The translations under genes were made by a program, and so were the position numbers. Positions 5,044 to 7,317 of a stretch of 7,317 bases of DNA are shown here, piece after piece; within the stretch, counting starts at the first letter, position 1; the number at the start of each line of letters is the position of its first letter. The notes beneath the pieces were generated by a model. It was not told where the DNA came from and did no database searches. It was given only the letters and a program-made list of their open reading frames with translations. Source of the stretch: Patescibacteria group bacterium (GTDB lineage: Bacteria; Patescibacteriota; Minisyncoccia; Phycocordibacterales; UBA12088); contig WFWM01000007.1 of the NCBI GenBank assembly GCA_015491145.1, forward strand, positions 1-7,317, written 5' to 3'.

Positions 5044-5054
5044 ATGCTACCACA
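5044..5054 (-). promoter_or_regulatory. Extended -10 promoter of tRNA-Arg
   Basis: The minus strand reads GGGTGTGG then TAGCAT (5049-5044). ACGGGCAC (8 bases) separates it from the first base of the mature tRNA. Motif, spacing and missing -35 are the same as at tRNA-Lys. Confidence 0.6.
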
Positions 5055-5069
5055 CCCTCCCCCCTCCGG

Positions 5070-5744
5070 CTACATTCCGATGAGCATAGAGGCATCGAAT
5101 TCCTGTGACCAATCCCGACACTTGCGCTGATTCACATACTCGTCAACCGAGCAAACCTTATCAGGCCCCGGATCCCCGCAAATTGCCCGTGGAATGGAAG
5201 GATACTTCTCCCAGTCGAGCGGCTGCCCCTGCTCCGGATCAGAGCGATCGACAAACTTTTCCAAGTTCGCTACCGCAATGACGGCAAACGGCCCCTCAAT
5301 GTTGCGGCAGGTTGGTGAGGAGGTGTCGCATCGACAGTACGGCATTGGGGGGTAGCGGTAGTAGGCGTAAAAGTAGTTCTCCGGTCTCGGCCCAAAGAAG
5401 GAGAAATTGCTCACCCGTCGGTTGATGGGGTCAACTGGTGTTTTCCCCGTGGGAAAGTAGGGGTGGAGCGCTTCAAGCCAATCATCCGGGGTGCCGGCAT
5501 CGGATGTTTCCCACCCTCCTGCGTTGCAGGGACACGTTGTTGGAGGATACGACTGGTGATCAGAGTAGTAGAGCTCGAGCGCATTCCGAATACTACGAAG
5601 ATCGGCCAGGCGTCGCGCATCTCTCCCTCCTTCTCGTGCGGAAGCAACGGAAGTGGTCACGATACTCGCCAGCACCCCGATAATTGTTATCACCACGAGC
5701 AGTTCAATCAGGGTGAAGGCTCGCTGCCGACGCAGCTTCCCCAT
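5070..5744 (-). CDS. Type IV pilin-like protein (prepilin N-terminus, eight cysteines)
   Basis: Pilin or pseudopilin of 224 residues. A basic leader (MGKLRRQRA) is followed by the class III signal FTLIELLVVITIIGVLASIV, with the predicted prepilin peptidase cut between A9 and F10 and the conserved glutamate at mature position 5 (E14). The hydrophobic helix is continuous with an amphipathic stretch (REGGRDARRLADLRSIRNAL) and then YYSDHQSYPP, as in GspG/PilE-type major pilin-like proteins. The globular head carries eight cysteines (71, 73, 137, 139, 146, 189, 198, 209), including two CxC pairs, and many Tyr and Pro. The residue before the cut is Ala rather than the usual Gly. An ATG at 5744 is preceded by AAGGGAG at suitable spacing and lies 13 bases after the stop of the upstream membrane protein, so the two form an operon. 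Whether it builds a pilus or serves secretion or uptake cannot be told; no assembly ATPase is nearby. Confidence 0.9.
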   Translation of the reverse strand: MGKLRRQRAFTLIELLVVITIIGVLASIVTTSVASAREGGRDARRLADLRSIRNALELYYSDHQSYPPTTCPCNAGGWETSDAGTPDDWLEALHPYFPTGKTPVDPINRRVSNFSFFGPRPENYFYAYYRYPPMPYCRCDTSSPTCRNIEGPFAVIAVANLEKFVDRSDPEQGQPLDWEKYPSIPRAICGDPGPDKVCSVDEYVNQRKCRDWSQEFDASMLIGM

Positions 5745-5757
5745 AGGCTCCCTTCTG

Positions 5758-6300
5758 CTACACCCCCATCCACTCGAGGAGCCGGTGCATAATAGGCGGA
5801 TACATTTCCTGCGCGGGGAGAACCTCCCGCAGAATAGCATCCACCTTGCGAGGATCGAGAGAATCCGCCAACGGAATTGCAATGAGTGGCTGCGTGACCG
5901 AACGATGGCGAAGCAGGAGGGTGGACGCGAGGGCATCACGTGGATCATGGAGATGGATCCAGTATGCCTCTAAGTCGCTGAAAGGGTAGAAATCGTGCCC
6001 CACAAGGATTCCTCGGGGTGTGATTTTGCATTCTACTTCTGGCAACGGGCGCGATACGGCAATCGCAAACACAAACGCTCCCACCGCAATGATGATCGCG
6101 AGGAGGATATTGTTGAAAATGAGCGCGGCAATCACGCCTGCGGCAGCGAGAATCCCCAAGGCCCAGTACCATTCCGCGCTCTTCGGCTGCACCTCATACT
6201 CTCGCGCACGCCATGAGAGCAGCTCGGTTCCGTAGTTGATCGCTTCCTCTTCCAGCACATCGAATTCTTCCGTTTCTCCCTCCTGCCTACGGCGATCCAT
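5758..6300 (-). CDS. Conserved membrane protein with PH-like C-terminal domain
   Basis: Protein of 180 residues with an acidic N-terminus (6-29), the motif SWRAREYEVQPKSAEWYW (29-46), two adjacent transmembrane helices (about 45-62 and 64-82) split by NN at 63-64, and a 95-residue soluble tail. The tail has alternating short strands (VECKITPRGILVG, FYPFSDLEAYWIHL, STLLLRHR, PLIAIPL) and a final helix (PRKVDAILREVL), a pattern like bacterial PH-type domains. I recall this layout as a common CPR hypothetical protein, but I cannot name a characterised relative. Role unknown. The ATG at 6300 follows the strongest extended -10 in the window (TGTGGTATAGT). AGGAG sits four bases before the ATG, but the mRNA would begin inside or after it. 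It is first in the operon with the pilin gene. Confidence 0.78.
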   Translation of the reverse strand: MDRRRQEGETEEFDVLEEEAINYGTELLSWRAREYEVQPKSAEWYWALGILAAAGVIAALIFNNILLAIIIAVGAFVFAIAVSRPLPEVECKITPRGILVGHDFYPFSDLEAYWIHLHDPRDALASTLLLRHRSVTQPLIAIPLADSLDPRKVDAILREVLPAQEMYPPIMHRLLEWMGV

Positions 6301-6309
6301 AGCACTCCT

Positions 6310-6320
6310 ACTATACCACA
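6310..6320 (-). promoter_or_regulatory. Extended -10 promoter of the PH-like protein and pilin operon
   Basis: The minus strand reads GGGGTGTGG then TATAGT (6315-6310), five of six matches to TATAAT with a TRTGn extension. Nine bases (AGGAGTGCT) separate it from the ATG at 6300. A possible -35, TTGAGG, is 14 bases upstream, which is short. It lies in the 31-base gap after the patatin stop. Confidence 0.6.
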
Positions 6321-6331
6321 CCCCACCTTCC

Positions 6332-7317
6332 TCAACGCGCAAGCGGCACGAGCGGGATGTTCTTAGGCGGCGCAACACCGAGTGCGAGGAAGGTGGACCG
6401 GTAGGATCGCTCCGCGTAGCGGAACAGCTTGCGGGGATTTTGCGTGAGACGACCGACAATGGGCGGAGGATTCCAGAGCACGTACACCCGCGGCACGAGG
6501 CGAGACACCCGTTCTACCACTTCAAAGGTGAAGGATTGCTGAAACTTGAGGAAGAGGGAGAGAATTTCCTTCTCTTGCTTCGGCATCGGCAGCCCAAACT
6601 GGATGAGGCGAAACGCACCGCGCTCGAGGAAGCGAGTCAGAGAAGAGAGGCGGGAGAAGGGCGCGGCAGCACTCCGCGCGACGGTGTTTGCAATAACGAC
6701 CACATCAGTCGCGCCAATCCGAGCAAGGAGGTGGGGAAGTGCCTTTCCAAAGAGGAGCTCGCCGTCAAAGTAAACGCGACCGTCTCTCGGCACCCCGCCG
6801 GGCCACAGCACCGGCACGGCACAAGCGCTCACAAGCTCAGCCACGGGGTCTTTCGCCGTCCGCACATCCACCCATTCGAGTCGCTCTCGCGTTTTCTCAT
6901 ACATCCCCACCCATACCGGCACCGACAGTTCCCATTTATCAGGATCCGGAAGTCGATAGTCCCCCCAGCGGAACGCCCGCTCGAGCTTCGGCAAGAGGAG
7001 GAAGGGGTAGCGGGTGAACCGTACGAAATCAGGGGGAAGCGTGTTGTAGAAAATGGCGGTGCCTCGGTAGGTTGCCGGATTTCCTGCGGCAAAGTACGCC
7101 ACCGTAGGGGCTCCCGCAGAGAGGCCAACGAGCGCTTCAAACGCCCTCGCCACGCCGAGGTCGTGAAGCGCACAGGCTATCGCACCACCCCCCACGCCTC
7201 GCATTGCCCCACCGAGCACCACTAGCACAGGACGGATGCGCTGGTGGGCTGGATCCCCCTTCTCCTGCAATGCAATCTTTTGACGCAGGAGCATCAACAA
7301 AGGCGAGGGTCGGAGCG
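6332..7317 (-). CDS. Patatin-like phospholipase, N-terminus at or beyond window edge
   Basis: Patatin-fold serine lipase or acyl hydrolase using a Ser-Asp dyad. Counting from the TTG at 7300, the oxyanion-hole segment is VLGGAMRGVGGGAI (28-41), the nucleophile is S61 in GLSAG (59-63), and the dyad aspartate is D179 in the DG motif FDGEL (178-182), preceded by the typical SACAVPVLWPGG. The glycine-rich turn reads GGAMRG rather than GGGxRG. There is no signal peptide in the visible part, so a cytoplasmic or membrane-associated enzyme is likely; the substrate is unknown. The reading frame stays open to the right edge. The ATG at 7294 is a possible start, but it lacks both a Shine-Dalgarno sequence and the TGTGGTA element, so the real start may lie outside. 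The gene ends 31 bases before the next one, which has its own promoter. Confidence 0.85.
   Translation of the reverse strand, partial: LRPSPLLMLLRQKIALQEKGDPAHQRIRPVLVVLGGAMRGVGGGAIACALHDLGVARAFEALVGLSAGAPTVAYFAAGNPATYRGTAIFYNTLPPDFVRFTRYPFLLLPKLERAFRWGDYRLPDPDKWELSVPVWVGMYEKTRERLEWVDVRTAKDPVAELVSACAVPVLWPGGVPRDGRVYFDGELLFGKALPHLLARIGATDVVVIANTVARSAAAPFSRLSSLTRFLERGAFRLIQFGLPMPKQEKEILSLFLKFQQSFTFEVVERVSRLVPRVYVLWNPPPIVGRLTQNPRKLFRYAERSYRSTFLALGVAPPKNIPLVPLAR

Noticed and set aside
5745..5948. Pilin gene starting further upstream (68 extra residues)
   Set aside because: The extension overlaps the end of the membrane protein gene in another frame; the ATG at 5744 has a ribosome binding site and gives a normal short prepilin leader.
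6236..7225. A 329-codon open frame on the plus strand opposite the patatin gene
   Set aside because: Its product is rich in Arg, His and Ser with no fold or motif, while the minus strand encodes clear patatin motifs; it is an artefact of high-GC coding on the other strand.
1..7317. Mobile element, CRISPR array, toxin-antitoxin or defence locus
   Set aside because: I saw no transposase, integrase, regular direct repeats or small antitoxin-toxin pair; the recognisable genes are housekeeping and envelope functions.

Overview
The window looks like a chromosomal fragment of a Candidate Phyla Radiation (Patescibacteria) bacterium, most likely Parcubacteria-like. This rests on recollection of family shapes, not a search. 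The signs are a short MurE-type ligase without the usual N-terminal UDP-binding domain, a lamin-tail-type surface protein with a Cys-containing insert, a two-helix membrane protein with a PH-like tail, a type IV pilin-like protein, a CPR-style patatin, and tRNAs without encoded CCA. UGA ends several genes (trmH-like, ruvA, mur ligase, lamin-tail, patatin), which argues against lineages that read UGA as glycine.

Layout, left to right. A Nudix hydrolase (minus) runs off the left edge. A 197-base gap full of stem-loops follows, then tRNA-Lys(UUU) and a small DoxX-type membrane protein, both minus. A SpoU/TrmH-type RNA methyltransferase (plus) starts divergently from doxX and overlaps, tail to tail, the last gene of the minus-strand operon ruvA - mur ligase - lamin-tail protein, whose junctions are both ATGA overlaps. 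rpsT (ribosomal protein S20) is divergent from ruvA. Then, on the minus strand, come tRNA-Arg(GCG), a pilin-like protein, a membrane protein with a PH-like tail, and a patatin-like lipase that reaches the right edge.

Functionally the window mixes housekeeping (S20, RuvA, tRNAs, RNA methylation, murein synthesis) with envelope and surface functions (pilin, lamin-tail protein, DoxX, PH-like protein, patatin). I see no mobile element, CRISPR array, toxin-antitoxin pair or defence system.

Two things stand out. First, transcription starts share an extended -10 motif, TGTGGTAnnnT, placed only 7-9 bases before the start codon or the mature tRNA 5' end. This implies leaderless mRNAs and almost leaderless tRNAs, while genes inside operons keep Shine-Dalgarno-like sequences. 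Second, the 3' end of tRNA-Lys has an inverted 22-base near-copy 45 bases downstream, inside a gap that can also fold into a four-helix structure.
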